Counted from the first letter of the stretch, positions 17,460-27,299 are shown. The stretch: 64,000 nt of DNA from Halotia branconii CENA392 (GCF_029953635.1 NZ_CP124543.1:2831455-2895454), one strand, 5' to 3'. The notes: a model not told the origin generated them from the letters alone. Numbers and translations are program-made.

Positions 17460-18821
17460 TTAAAAATGGTATGACAAGCGTTCGTCAATATCTAATGCTG
17501 CTAAAGGATTTTCTGTGTCTATCCAGGAAACTTGGGCTTCTAATTTGTCACAACACTCGCGTACTAAACGTAAGCCTGCATCTAATGAAAGTTGAGTTGT
17601 AGTAGGAGTCAACTCTTGTAATATTTCAGCTTCTATCGTCTGATAGTGATCTAATTGTTGGCTTAGTGTTGCTAAAAAATTTGCTCCTTCATTAGCATCT
17701 GCGGTGTCCGTGGGCGTAGCCATCGCAAACTGTAAAATGGAATCGACGTAAGCCTTAACTTTGGGATTTTTAACTCCCTCTGTAACTGAGGTATAAAGTA
17801 ACTCACCATTTAAATATGCAAAATCTGGTACATAAAGGCGATCGCCTCTTAATTCAAATATCTGCATTCCTTTAGCTGGTCTAACTGTTAACTTCTCACG
17901 CCTGACTCGATTCGCCGCATTTTCCAGCAGTACAATTACAGCCAAAGTCACCGATGGATAGTTACTATCTATACATCTAATTTCAACTGTGCCGAGTTTA
18001 TTGAGTCTAATTGGATTCCAGGCTGACTTGAGTAAACTTCCTCCTGCTTCTAAGAACAGGTGAGATTCAATTCCGGCTTTTTCCATCGCTTGCAGCCAGG
18101 CATAATACCGAGCAAATTGCTGCTCAACTAAACCTTCTATACTCTCGGCATAAGGCATGAGTCCACCGACAGGCTGTAAATTAGTATAAACTCCTTCCCA
18201 GCCAAAGGTTTCGCTACCTCGATAACGAATTGTGTGTGCAGCTAGGCCGATCGCTTGTCCTTCATAAAAAGGACATGCCCGCGTCAGAGAAATGAGTGCT
18301 GAGTCGCAAGCTGTAGCTAAATTGTAGATATTTAGTAGTTCTTCTCGCTCGGCTGATGTGGAGTTATAAGAGACTGCCACACGAGGATCAATTACTCCAG
18401 GTGAGACTTCTAAATGTAAATGTGTACCCGTGCATTTCCCGGCGTGCAAAAACTTCTCATAGCCAACAGTCCGCGCTTGGATATGATAATTAGAGCGATC
18501 GCGCATGACTGGCATGATATGCAGAGGGTAGCTAGACAGAGGATAAAGGCGTAAACTCATCTGTCGTGCTACAGAAAGCGCTAATTTGAGATTTTTGAGA
18601 TATTCTCTTGCTAGTTCTGTAACAGTGTAGGCTGGCGGTGTATTAATTTCAACTATACTTTTGACAAACTCCGGCACAAAGTAACTTGGGTTTAAACCTT
18701 GTGCTTGTGCCATTAAATGACAACCCTGTAAAAACTCATCAGCGCGATCGCTGAGATGACCAGTCTCATCTACTAAAAAAAACTCTTGCTCAAGACCGAT
18801 ACGACGCTTGAATACATCCAT
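17460..18821 (-). CDS. glutamate-cysteine ligase-like (GCS2) carboxylate-amine ligase
   Basis: A 453-residue ATP-dependent ligase of the GCS2 superfamily, which joins the gamma-carboxyl of glutamate to an amine. The Mg-ATP motif GLEQEFFLVDE is at residues 9-19. Further conserved blocks are GTHLHLEVSPG (about residue 130) and the C-terminal half LGTVEIRCIDSNYPS. It could be a true glutamate-cysteine ligase for glutathione or a paralogous ligase of the YbdK/EgtA type. The sequence alone does not decide, so no symbol is given. It is monocistronic. Confidence 0.8.
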   Translation of the reverse strand: MDVFKRRIGLEQEFFLVDETGHLSDRADEFLQGCHLMAQAQGLNPSYFVPEFVKSIVEINTPPAYTVTELAREYLKNLKLALSVARQMSLRLYPLSSYPLHIMPVMRDRSNYHIQARTVGYEKFLHAGKCTGTHLHLEVSPGVIDPRVAVSYNSTSAEREELLNIYNLATACDSALISLTRACPFYEGQAIGLAAHTIRYRGSETFGWEGVYTNLQPVGGLMPYAESIEGLVEQQFARYYAWLQAMEKAGIESHLFLEAGGSLLKSAWNPIRLNKLGTVEIRCIDSNYPSVTLAVIVLLENAANRVRREKLTVRPAKGMQIFELRGDRLYVPDFAYLNGELLYTSVTEGVKNPKVKAYVDSILQFAMATPTDTADANEGANFLATLSQQLDHYQTIEAEILQELTPTTTQLSLDAGLRLVRECCDKLEAQVSWIDTENPLAALDIDERLSYHF

Positions 18822-18944
18822 GTCGCCAATAAATGCTCTAGCTTTGATCGTCAGAATAAACTGATAGGGGTAACATACCCCTAATACTATTTACAAAAAT
18901 TTTTGCTCCCAAGAACATTAACTATAAAAGTGAGCATCTATACT

Positions 18945-19004
18945 CTTTCTCCCCCTGCTTCCCCTGCCTCCCCTGCTCCCCCTACCCTTGAAAGGCTCCC
19001 CCTG
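18945..19004. repeat. STRR: cccctgc-type tandem repeat
   Basis: Tandem heptamers of the type tcccctgc lie just downstream of the Wzy-like gene. A purine-rich counterpart (ggggagca/ggggaagca units) fills about 20497-20560 upstream of the same gene. Confidence 0.7.
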
Positions 19005-20462
19005 TCATTTCCAAGTTGACAGACCACTAGTACTTATTCCTTGGTGTTGATAATATTTATGAGCTGCCATCGCCATTGCCAAAAATCCCCACAGAATCAT
19101 GCCAGCAATACTCAGCATTCCGCTACTGATAATTAGCTGGGCGCAAGAAGTAATACCAATAGCACGGGCAGCACTGACAAAACTATCAAAACGAGCTTCA
19201 GTGCATCTAGTTACGCTAATTAAAATTAATATTAATCCACCCATATATGGAATCGCTCCAAACCAGCCCAGGGTGAAAAACATGTCTAAAATGCCACTGT
19301 CAACTACAAATACTTCGATTTGACCAGTTTTTTCGTTTACTTTCCAAGTATTGCCTAAACCGCTACCCAAACCACTAGTTAAAGCTAGACTAAGATTTCG
19401 GTCATAGTTTCCCGATCTATCTTTAAAGCTACTATCGTCTTGTAAATTAGAAAAACTTTCTAAACGCTCGGCTACAACTCCAGAAATTGGCTCAATAGTT
19501 GTCAATGGAACGACACACATAGCCATTACCAAAATTATAGTAATTAAACGCATTTGTAAACGTGTCTTCACCGACACAAAAATCATCAGTACTCCAAATA
19601 ACCAGCCCCCCCAATTAGTCCGGGCTTGGGTAAGTAAAAATGATAAATAACCAACTGCTGAGGCGGGAAAAGTTAACAATCCTTGGCTACTAGTAAACAT
19701 TAATAAAAGACCAGTTTGCAGCACAGCTGCATAAGGGCCGACAGAGTGCATAGTACTCCAAACGCGCATCCCAAAGGGTTCGGGATCTCCAGAACTAGTA
19801 AACAATTTTGATTCTATTAGCCAAAAACGATCCCACTCAGGAGCGACTACAAATTGGTAGACACCATAAGCTCCTGTCAGTAATACACACCAAAAAAATA
19901 CGCGTTGCATATTCTGGCGATAGCTGGGATAATCTCGCCAGTTCATATATAAATGAAAAGCAAAAATAATCGGACTAAGCCAGTCCAAAAGACCACGGGC
20001 TACGGGTAGAGGGGCGTTGAAAATCAGTCCTATAAGAAAACTATAAAATACGCCTAAAGCAGCCAAAATAAAAGGTAGACCTCCCTGACGAGAAGCATTA
20101 GGAAAGTAGCGTAAGAAGGTCGCAATGCTCACAAAAGAGACTAAATAAGGTGCTACTAAAATTTGACGGGTAGGGTCCCAACCGACACGATAATCTATTA
20201 AACGAGCAACTAGGGCTGATAAAAACCACATCCACCAGTTAAAGCCGATGTAAAGGATGGGATGACGCAAGTATAAAAATATGGCTACTACTAAAGCAGC
20301 TGCGGGATAAATGATACGCAGCATGGCCGCAGCACCTGCAAAATAGCAAGCGATCGCCAGTAATATAAAGCCAAGAATAACTATCCAACCTTGTAGCGAT
20401 CGCTCTCGCGGTGAAAAGTGGGCTTTTAAAAAACTATTAAAAAGTATCTGCTGAGAAATCAC
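19005..20462 (-). CDS. O-antigen ligase/polymerase-like membrane protein (Wzy/WaaL type)
   Basis: A 485-residue polytopic membrane protein with about 11-12 hydrophobic segments. A large loop between residues about 320 and 390 contains the SGLGSGLGNTWKVNEKTG segment, typical of the periplasmic loop of O-antigen ligase / Wzy polymerases. Such proteins join lipid-linked repeat units into a polymer or transfer them to an acceptor. It is the last gene of the minus-strand polysaccharide run, separated by about 200 bp of STRR from the upstream glycosyltransferase. A polymerase role in HEP synthesis is inferred from context. Confidence 0.75.
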   Translation of the reverse strand: MISQQILFNSFLKAHFSPRERSLQGWIVILGFILLAIACYFAGAAAMLRIIYPAAALVVAIFLYLRHPILYIGFNWWMWFLSALVARLIDYRVGWDPTRQILVAPYLVSFVSIATFLRYFPNASRQGGLPFILAALGVFYSFLIGLIFNAPLPVARGLLDWLSPIIFAFHLYMNWRDYPSYRQNMQRVFFWCVLLTGAYGVYQFVVAPEWDRFWLIESKLFTSSGDPEPFGMRVWSTMHSVGPYAAVLQTGLLLMFTSSQGLLTFPASAVGYLSFLLTQARTNWGGWLFGVLMIFVSVKTRLQMRLITIILVMAMCVVPLTTIEPISGVVAERLESFSNLQDDSSFKDRSGNYDRNLSLALTSGLGSGLGNTWKVNEKTGQIEVFVVDSGILDMFFTLGWFGAIPYMGGLILILISVTRCTEARFDSFVSAARAIGITSCAQLIISSGMLSIAGMILWGFLAMAMAAHKYYQHQGISTSGLSTWK

Positions 20463-20496
20463 TATGGTATATGCCTTATAAAAAAGAGAACAGGGA

Positions 20497-20570
20497 AGAG
20501 GCAGGGGGAGCAGGGGAGGCAGGGGAAGCAGGGGAAGCAGGGGAAGCAGGGGAGCAGGGAGCAGGGGGAA
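20497..20570. repeat. STRR: ggggaagca-type tandem array
   Basis: About eight imperfect copies of a gcaggggaa-like unit lie in the gap between the Wzy-like gene and the upstream glycosyltransferase. The array is low-complexity and non-coding. Confidence 0.75.
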
Positions 20571-20661
20571 AAAGAGTTTTCAGGTTTTTGCACAGATGCG
20601 GGATTCATAACTAATAAGCCGGACATGAATAATTTAAAAAATCAGTGGCGGATTCAAGCCC

Positions 20662-21678
20662 CTACATCGATATATGGGGTTCTCCCCCTGGCTCCTGCTC
20701 CCTGCCCCTTGTCCTCTTCACTGACTTCTGTTTTTTAAATTGTTGATATGTCTGCCATCCTTGCCAACGTCCTTGCCAAGATGCCAAACATTTTTTAGTT
20801 GCGAGTTGTCCTTGGCTGGGTAAAAATCTCAGCCCTTGTACTAAACCAAAACTATCCCTGGTTCCTACTAATACAGCCCAGAGCAAAAATATAACCTGAC
20901 GTAGAGGTGGCAAATGTTCTAGTAAAGCGAGAGTTTCATTATGAACTAAATTAATAAAAGCAATTTGATTAAAATTGTGACGCTGATCTTCATCAAAACG
21001 TTGGGCTGGATAGTGATCTACAGCAATGCTGGGATCATAAACAAGCTGCCAACCTGCTCGTTTGAGAGCAAAAGTAAATGCCATTTCAAAGTGAACTTGC
21101 GCTCCTGTGCCCCGCATTCGCTCATCAAAGCGTAATTGTCCGATATTTAGACCGGGTTTCGCTAAAGCCTGGGTACGAAAACTCATGTTCACACCTTTGA
21201 GAACATCGACTTTTCGGGGTTCTCCTACTCCTAAGTGATGGTTGCCAATCACACGTCCAAACCATTGCAATTTACCAACTACTTGACAAGAGCCATTTTC
21301 TAACTTGTTGTTTTGGTAGATCCAATCGCGTCCACCTACTCCACCAATGCAACTATCCAAATTAAAATAAGCATTAATTTTTTCTAACCAATCAGGATGA
21401 GGTGCAGCATCATCATCGGTAATCGAAACAATATCTCCTTCCACTGCTGCTAGTCCAGCGTTGAGGGCAGCGACAACTCCCGGTTGTGTCACCTTAATAG
21501 TATGCAGTGGCAAATTGTCTGAGTTGAATTGGTTGAGAAATTGCCAAGTTTCAGTATCTGTATCTCGAACAACCACTATCACCTGATCAACTAATTTGGT
21601 TTGCACCTGTAGCGCCGCAAGGCAGCGTGATAGATCTAGAGGACGGCGATAGGTGGGGATGAGAACTGTGTTCCTCAT
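20662..21678 (-). CDS. family 2 glycosyltransferase
   Basis: A 338-residue GT-A fold enzyme. The N-terminus TVLIPTYRRPLDLSRCLAALQ is the canonical GT2 start. The metal/nucleotide motif SITDDDAAPHPDWLE is at about 90-105, followed by GGVGGRDW. The C-terminal part is basic with one hydrophobic stretch (VIFLLWAVLVGT) that may associate with the membrane. Donor and acceptor are unknown. Its start lies 92 bp inside the upstream gene's 3' end, with gaggag 10 nt before the ATG, so the two are probably translationally linked. Confidence 0.88.
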   Translation of the reverse strand: MRNTVLIPTYRRPLDLSRCLAALQVQTKLVDQVIVVVRDTDTETWQFLNQFNSDNLPLHTIKVTQPGVVAALNAGLAAVEGDIVSITDDDAAPHPDWLEKINAYFNLDSCIGGVGGRDWIYQNNKLENGSCQVVGKLQWFGRVIGNHHLGVGEPRKVDVLKGVNMSFRTQALAKPGLNIGQLRFDERMRGTGAQVHFEMAFTFALKRAGWQLVYDPSIAVDHYPAQRFDEDQRHNFNQIAFINLVHNETLALLEHLPPLRQVIFLLWAVLVGTRDSFGLVQGLRFLPSQGQLATKKCLASWQGRWQGWQTYQQFKKQKSVKRTRGREQEPGGEPHISM

Positions 21679-22798
21679 GCTTAATTAACTCCTCGAATAG
21701 ATCTATATAAGTTTGTGCCATAGTTGTCCAGCTATGTTGTTGCGCGACTAAACGAGCTGCTTTACCCATTTGCTGCATTAATAAACAATCGCTTACTAAT
21801 GACAACAACGCCTTTGCTAAAGCATCAGCATTGTCTGAGTCGGATAAAACAATGCCACATTCTGGTGTCACTAACTCTGCACCTCCTGTAGTGGTGGCAG
21901 TAATCACGGGTAATCCCGAAGCTAGGGCTTCTAGTAAAACCAATGTGCAAGCTTCGTAACGCGAAGGAAAGACAAACAAATCTGCTGCCCGCATAATCTC
22001 GGCAATATCACGGCGATATCCTAAAAAATGCACGCGTTCGCTTAAGCCTAGGGAGGCTGCTAACTCTGGGAAGGGGCTACCTTCGGTACTACCCACCACT
22101 GCCAAATGTAAATCGGGAACTTTTGCCAAGGCATGTAGTACTGTATCTAAGTTCTTCCTGGGTGTGCGGATATCTCCGGCAAATAAAGCTAAAGTTACAT
22201 CTTTCGGTAGATTTAATTTTTGGCGATCGCTTGTGCCTGGGGTAAATTCTTGTGTATCAACGCCATTGACAATCACGCGAATGCAAGAACGAGGTACGCC
22301 GATGTTGACTAATTCCTCAGCTACTTTCTGGGATACCGCGACAATTACTCTTGCTTTTTGGAAAGCTTGTTTTTCCCAACGAGCATTTAAAGCTGTATAT
22401 ATCCACTGGTAAAAACCGTAAAAATCACGGCGGAGGCGGGAAATATGAGCAGGCGATCGTAGCCAAGAACTGTGAACAAAATGTACAGCGTTGACATCAG
22501 CTGCTGCTGGAGTAATTGCTCCGTTGACTTTGACTAAATCAAATTCAGAGCGATGTTGATGCAACCAATTGGCACTTTTTTGAGCAAATATGTAATTACG
22601 AATAAATTCAGTAGGATAGCTTTGAACTGGAATTTTGATCCAATTTACTTGACTATTTTGCTCTAATTCTGCTGTAACTTCACTCGCTATTAATGTCAGA
22701 TGATGACCGCGACGAATGGCTTCTTGAGCAACTTCATAGTTGACTCTACCTTGACCATCGCCTTTTTTTACTTTATGGGTAACAATACAAAGTTTCAC
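21587..22798 (-). CDS. family 4 glycosyltransferase
   Basis: A 403-residue GT-B enzyme. It has an N-terminal acceptor domain (VKKGDGQGRVNYEVAQEAIRRGH) and a C-terminal Rossmann domain with RTPRKNLDTVLHAL, LFVFPSRYEACTLVLLEALASGLPVI and the EX7E donor-phosphate motif. The last 30 residues (after about 373) are Ser/Pro/His-rich and overlap the next gene by 92 bp in another frame. This tail is not part of the GT4 fold and looks like a read-through extension after a lost stop. It lies in the HEP-like cluster. Confidence 0.88.
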   Translation of the reverse strand: MKLCIVTHKVKKGDGQGRVNYEVAQEAIRRGHHLTLIASEVTAELEQNSQVNWIKIPVQSYPTEFIRNYIFAQKSANWLHQHRSEFDLVKVNGAITPAAADVNAVHFVHSSWLRSPAHISRLRRDFYGFYQWIYTALNARWEKQAFQKARVIVAVSQKVAEELVNIGVPRSCIRVIVNGVDTQEFTPGTSDRQKLNLPKDVTLALFAGDIRTPRKNLDTVLHALAKVPDLHLAVVGSTEGSPFPELAASLGLSERVHFLGYRRDIAEIMRAADLFVFPSRYEACTLVLLEALASGLPVITATTTGGAELVTPECGIVLSDSDNADALAKALLSLVSDCLLMQQMGKAARLVAQQHSWTTMAQTYIDLFEELIKHEEHSSHPHLSPSSRSITLPCGATGANQIS

Positions 22799-22875
22799 AC
22801 ATCACCTACCTTTAATAGATTAGGGTTGAATGCTACGCAAGTCAGTTATCAGTTGTCAGTTGTTAGTTGTTAGGT

Positions 22876-22947
22876 GTAGGTTGGGTTGAGCAAAGCAAAA
22901 CCCAACACTAGCCAGAATGTTGGGTCTCATTCTTCGACCCAACCTAC
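22876..22947. repeat. gtaggttgggt inverted dispersed repeat
   Basis: The 11-bp ends gtaggttgggt (22876-22886) and acccaacctac (22937-22947) are perfect inverted repeats. An inner aacccaaca/tgttgggt pair gives a compound hairpin. The type is a common cyanobacterial dispersed repeat. Adjacent sequence (about 22840-22873) is tcagttgt-type STRR. Confidence 0.65.
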
Positions 22948-22988
22948 TAACTACTAACTGTTGCCTGTTGCCCGTTCCCTGTTCCCTT

Positions 22989-23987
22989 TTATATATTTTT
23001 TGATACTCCCAAAAATTGATTGGCTAAGAGTTGTGGTGTAAAACTGATAGTCAATGCGACTAAAGTTCGTAAATTAAACTTTTGTTGACTTAATGCTTGC
23101 CAAAGATAAGGGCGGGCTGCTGTTATTTGTTTATTACGTAGCAAACCAATTGCTAAAGTTGTATGAGCCTCCAAGTATTTTTGCTGAAAATATGATCTAA
23201 ATTGTCTTAAACGTAGATCTTCAGCAAAGATTTGGTAGCAAAACATTTCGCTTTGAGCTTTGCGGATTTTTGCTTGAGCATTGCGACTACCACTGAGCAT
23301 GGTATCAGTTTGTTCATGATTGCGATAACGCGTCAATCTTTCAGGATGATAGTAAGCACCACGACCAGATATACAACAAAGATAGGCTAAATATAAATCC
23401 CACATGCCACCAACTTCTGAAGGAATACTATGCCAATCAATAAAATCATTGCGAATTACACAAGCAGCAGCGGTAGGTATGCTTTTATCAACTAAGCCAA
23501 TTTTGTAAAAGTTTTGATAAATTCCTTGGGCAAGTTGATCTCGCTTGTAAGCTCGTGTATTTTCTTCAGTTGCAGCCTGATTAATTTTGCTCTTTGTATC
23601 GATAATATAGTGGTCACAAAAAGCTAAAACTAATCCAGAATTTGCTTCTAAATGTGGTACAAGCTTGGCTAAAAAGTCCTCGTTCCATATATCATCATCA
23701 TGGAGGCTAGCAAGGTATTTACCCTGTGCCATATTAAAGGCGGACATCTGATTTGCAAGCATCCCAATGTTTTGCTGTTGTCGCCAAAACTTAATGCGTG
23801 GATCTTGAAAAGATTCGACAATTGCTTGAGGATTTTCCGGACTACAATTATCAGAAACAATAATTTCAATATTTTGATAAGTTTGTTGAACAGCGCTAGC
23901 GATCGCTTGCTTAAGATACTCTGGTCTATTATAAGTAGGTATGATAACGCTGACTAAAGGCTCTAATAATTGTACGTTGTTTGGCAC
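22989..23987 (-). CDS. family 2 glycosyltransferase
   Basis: A 332-residue GT2 enzyme. SVIIPTYNRPEYLKQAIASAVQQTYQNIEIIVSDN opens the GT-A domain, and the metal motif is LASLHDDDIWNEDFL (about 92-106). The C-terminal region beyond 230 is helical and could bind the acceptor or membrane. It lies 30 bp downstream of the next gene in the run, so it is co-transcribed. Specificity unknown. Confidence 0.9.
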   Translation of the reverse strand: MPNNVQLLEPLVSVIIPTYNRPEYLKQAIASAVQQTYQNIEIIVSDNCSPENPQAIVESFQDPRIKFWRQQQNIGMLANQMSAFNMAQGKYLASLHDDDIWNEDFLAKLVPHLEANSGLVLAFCDHYIIDTKSKINQAATEENTRAYKRDQLAQGIYQNFYKIGLVDKSIPTAAACVIRNDFIDWHSIPSEVGGMWDLYLAYLCCISGRGAYYHPERLTRYRNHEQTDTMLSGSRNAQAKIRKAQSEMFCYQIFAEDLRLRQFRSYFQQKYLEAHTTLAIGLLRNKQITAARPYLWQALSQQKFNLRTLVALTISFTPQLLANQFLGVSKNI

Positions 23988-24017
23988 GGATTTTACTAAT
24001 TCTACTTTGAGGTTGAT

Positions 24018-25172
24018 TTACACTTTACTTACAGTTTTTACTTGGGAAGTATCAGTTACTTTTTGTTGAGAAATTGTCTCTAAAAAACGTCGTGCTGTCG
24101 GTACAGGACTATAGTTTTCTAGCGCCCAAATTCTGCCTTGAATAGCAACTCTTTTCAGAATTTCTGGGTCATCAGCTATTTTATCTATAGAAGCTTGGAC
24201 ATTGTCTAAATCTATACCAATATAGTGTTGCCAATTTTGCGGCATTACAGGTAAAGAAATGCCATATTTTTCAAAATCTATATGAAAGGTGGCACATCCA
24301 GCCGCTAATGATTCCCAAAATCGCCAACTATCCCATTGCACAATTGTTTTAGTTTTTAATCTCAGACGGCTTAAAAGATGTTTGCCGCTACGATTAATTA
24401 AGTTACCTGGATTCTGAGGCCAAGCAGGAACAAAAAATCCACCAAAACAAGCACAAGCCATTGAATTTTGGAGACGTTGATAATAAGTTGGGTAGTGACG
24501 ACCGCCAGTTTGTAACCATTGTAGATAATGATATGAATCTTCTGAAATATTATGAGGATTATCTACACTATTATCAATTTGTAGTATTTTGCTAATTTGA
24601 GGCATAAATGAACTACAACTAATATTTCTGACTGGATGACCAGTCCTCCAATGTCGAAAATTAATCAGTATTTGTCTTTTTCTTTGTTGAAAACTTGGTA
24701 CTGCATTCACTTGTTGTAATATACGGTTACTCAGACCAAAAGACCAAGGATAAAAGTTATGACCATAATTTAGCTTTTTATTAAAATGATTTCTAAATAT
24801 AAAATCAAATTGCCTAAACTCTGGTTTGTCAATGTATGTTTTATCACTGTCATCTCCATCTAAATATACAGTTTTGTATTGACGTTGAGCATGAAATAAT
24901 CTAGTTGGTAAAGGCTCTTTTATATTAAACCAATTATTGGTTAATACTACGATAGAACAATCATCAGCAGTAATGTCTGGGCGGTGATTAAACAGATATT
25001 CTTCTTTTTCAGGTGACTCTTGCCAGTAGTTTATATTTGAGAAAAAAGGTATTCCTAGTTCTCGAAAACCTTCTGCCAAACAAATTAATAAATGTTGGAA
25101 TTTGTCTCCTGTGGGAATCCCCTTTCTGGGGTCACAATAAAAATATATTGTGTCTTTAAAACTATTAATCAT
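24018..25172 (-). CDS. glycosyltransferase-like protein, exostosin/GT1 type
   Basis: A 384-residue protein with a C-terminal glycosyltransferase-like segment, WRFWESLAAGCATFHIDFEKYGI (about 290-312). That pattern is seen in exostosin-like and CgeB-like transferases and is followed by DDPEILKRVAIQGRIWALENYSPVPTARRFLE. The N-terminal half contains FYCDPRKGIPTGDKFQHLLICLAEGFRELGIPF. I do not recognise a precise family. Position inside the polysaccharide run supports a glycosyltransferase role. It lies 67 bp downstream of the GT4 gene at 25239. Confidence 0.65.
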   Translation of the reverse strand: MINSFKDTIYFYCDPRKGIPTGDKFQHLLICLAEGFRELGIPFFSNINYWQESPEKEEYLFNHRPDITADDCSIVVLTNNWFNIKEPLPTRLFHAQRQYKTVYLDGDDSDKTYIDKPEFRQFDFIFRNHFNKKLNYGHNFYPWSFGLSNRILQQVNAVPSFQQRKRQILINFRHWRTGHPVRNISCSSFMPQISKILQIDNSVDNPHNISEDSYHYLQWLQTGGRHYPTYYQRLQNSMACACFGGFFVPAWPQNPGNLINRSGKHLLSRLRLKTKTIVQWDSWRFWESLAAGCATFHIDFEKYGISLPVMPQNWQHYIGIDLDNVQASIDKIADDPEILKRVAIQGRIWALENYSPVPTARRFLETISQQKVTDTSQVKTVSKV

Positions 25173-25204
25173 ATTTTTGAATTTAGTGTTTATTGACGCT
25201 ACGC

Positions 25205-25262
25205 GGATCAGTTACTACTGACAACTGACCACTGACTACTAACCACTGACTACTGACCACTG
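25205..25262. repeat. STRR: actgacc/actaacc heptamer array
   Basis: Degenerate heptamers (ctactga, ccactga, ccactaa) run from the gap into the 3' end of the upstream GT4 gene. The last five residues of that protein (CQWSVVSG region) are therefore repeat-encoded. Confidence 0.7.
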
Positions 25263-26411
25263 GCAAGACTCTATGCTCTTGTGGTTTTTATGATGAAAAT
25301 CAGCGATAGTTTGGGCATAAATCTTTTTCAGTCGTTGGACGTGAATATCAATAGTAAATTCTTGCTGAAACCAAGCTTGAGCTTGTTCACCCATCAATTG
25401 GCTTTTTTGATAGTTTGTAGCTAATTCATTGATAGCAGCAGCTAATTTTTGAATACTATTTAATGGAACTAGAATACCTGTTTTGCCATTTCGCACATGT
25501 TCAGGAATGCCACCAACAGCGCTAGCAATGATTGGTCGATAGTGAGTGTATGCTTCTAGAGTCACAAGACCAGCAGGTTCAGGCCAAAGGCTAGGAAACA
25601 CCACCGCTAAGCATTGTTGATAAAGTGCAGCTAATTTGTCACGATCGCACCAACCATGCCAAGTAATGCGATCGCTTAACCCCATCTGATGTGCTAATTT
25701 TTCCATATTGGGTTTACCCCAACCATCACCAGCAATATCAAGATGAATTTGTGGATCAGTTTTTGCTAAGGCTTTAATTAGCCATTCAATGCCTTTGTAA
25801 GGAACAATCCGACCAGCAAATAAAATTCGCTGATTTTGATGAATTTCTCGACTTAGAGGTGCAGTAGCGCTTGTAGCTGGTTGAACGCCACAGCGCAGTG
25901 TAATTACACGTTCTGGTGATAGACCACTACTAATGATTTGCTGACGCACATAATCACTATTAGCAATCACCGGAATTTGCAGTTTTTTGAGTGTCTCTAA
26001 AGAATGATCAGCATTCTCCCAATTTTGTAGAATATTTTGGGGGCGGCGACTTCCACAGCCATCTATTAAATGTCCCCAAGCACATCCTAGAGGATTCATC
26101 GGGCGATCGCAAAGTCTACCACGATCTGCTAAATACTTTGTACCACTAGGACAGTAAATAGAGTGATTATGCAGAGTAAATACTACCGGACACTCTGACC
26201 GTAAATCCATTAACATCTCTAAATCATGCACATGAAGCAACTTAAACTGACTTTGATCTACATTTTTCAAATCAGTGATTACACCATTGCTTACACCTGA
26301 AAGTCGTGACTGTACCAAGGAAGCTACATAAGTTTCAATACCACCACCTCCTGTAATGTCAGCTTGAGAGCAGTGATAGATCATTTTTGTATCAACTACT
26401 GAATTATTCAT
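25239..26411 (-). CDS. family 4 glycosyltransferase
   Basis: A 390-residue GT-B transferase. HCSQADITGGGGIETYVASL is the glycine-rich acceptor-side loop. RILFAGRIVPYKGIEWLIKAL, HGWCDRDKLAALYQQCLAVVFPSLWPEPAGLVTLEAYTHYRPI and GKTGILVPLNS make up the donor domain, with E...E spacing intact. The final residues SCQWSVVSG are encoded by STRR sequence, suggesting that the original stop was lost to repeat insertion. Family role: transfer of a sugar from a nucleotide donor. Confidence 0.9.
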   Translation of the reverse strand: MNNSVVDTKMIYHCSQADITGGGGIETYVASLVQSRLSGVSNGVITDLKNVDQSQFKLLHVHDLEMLMDLRSECPVVFTLHNHSIYCPSGTKYLADRGRLCDRPMNPLGCAWGHLIDGCGSRRPQNILQNWENADHSLETLKKLQIPVIANSDYVRQQIISSGLSPERVITLRCGVQPATSATAPLSREIHQNQRILFAGRIVPYKGIEWLIKALAKTDPQIHLDIAGDGWGKPNMEKLAHQMGLSDRITWHGWCDRDKLAALYQQCLAVVFPSLWPEPAGLVTLEAYTHYRPIIASAVGGIPEHVRNGKTGILVPLNSIQKLAAAINELATNYQKSQLMGEQAQAWFQQEFTIDIHVQRLKKIYAQTIADFHHKNHKSIESCQWSVVSG

Positions 26412-26456
26412 TGTTTAACTTGTGTTTGACTTTAGTTATAGAAGTATTCAAGTTAG

Positions 26457-27299
26457 TTAAGATTTACCTACACTCAACCAAAACTTATGTCTAACATCGC
26501 TGACATAATGTCTTAAACTGATTTCTTTTTTTGCAAGTTTATCTAAATAAATAAACTGATCTTCGACACTAAGAACATATTTTTGAGAACAGAGAGGTTT
26601 ACCATGATTGTGATGAATTGTCAAATGTACAATTGTTTGTTCTGTAAAATAAATCGCAGGTTCTTGAAGATTTGCCAAACGTTCAATAGCAAAACTCCAA
26701 TCTAGTTCCTGCTTAAATAAAATAAATCCCCCATTAACTGGATTCAACTTTTCAGAATTGTGGTAAATCAGCCGTTCATCCAAAGAGCTAGAACAATCAG
26801 GTAAATAACGAGAATATTGATCATCTGAACTACTTACACCAATTAAGTCAAGCCCACCGGGAAAAAACAAAATATCTGAGTCTGTATAGATAGTTGCACC
26901 ATTCACAGGAATTGACATTAATGCAGCTAATTTTTTACCCATTGGATGTAACTGGGCATAATCCCAAACGCATTGAGGTAAATCCGTTCTCAGAATTTTT
27001 GTTAAAGGTATCACCTCAACACAAGGATGAATGCGACGCAATAAACTAGAGCTAAATTCAGTGTAGCTACCATCAGAGATAACAGTGAATGTTTGGGGAA
27101 TACCAACATGACGAATAAATGAGCGAATACTGGCAACTTGTTCTGGTAAGTCACGCTCACAAGATAACGCGTAGACACTTATCGGTACTTTTTGAGTTAC
27201 TTTGAGGGGAAAACTAACTATTTGATTCAGCGCTGCTTTATATAGATGACGATGAGCTTTTCCTTGAATTTTGGCGGTATGATAACCTACATTTACCAT
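26457..27299 (-). CDS. GT-A-like hypothetical protein with DxD motif
   Basis: A 280-residue protein with a probable metal-binding DxD in ATIYTDSDILFFPGG (around residue 140). An N-terminal beta strand VPISVYALSCERDLPEQVASIRSFIRHVG lies earlier and an EQTIVHLTIHHNHGKPL block is in the second half. The layout resembles family 8-like or nucleotide-diphospho-sugar transferases, but I cannot assign a family. It lies between hepA and a GT4 gene in the same direction, so a role in HEP assembly is likely. Confidence 0.6.
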   Translation of the reverse strand: MVNVGYHTAKIQGKAHRHLYKAALNQIVSFPLKVTQKVPISVYALSCERDLPEQVASIRSFIRHVGIPQTFTVISDGSYTEFSSSLLRRIHPCVEVIPLTKILRTDLPQCVWDYAQLHPMGKKLAALMSIPVNGATIYTDSDILFFPGGLDLIGVSSSDDQYSRYLPDCSSSLDERLIYHNSEKLNPVNGGFILFKQELDWSFAIERLANLQEPAIYFTEQTIVHLTIHHNHGKPLCSQKYVLSVEDQFIYLDKLAKKEISLRHYVSDVRHKFWLSVGKS

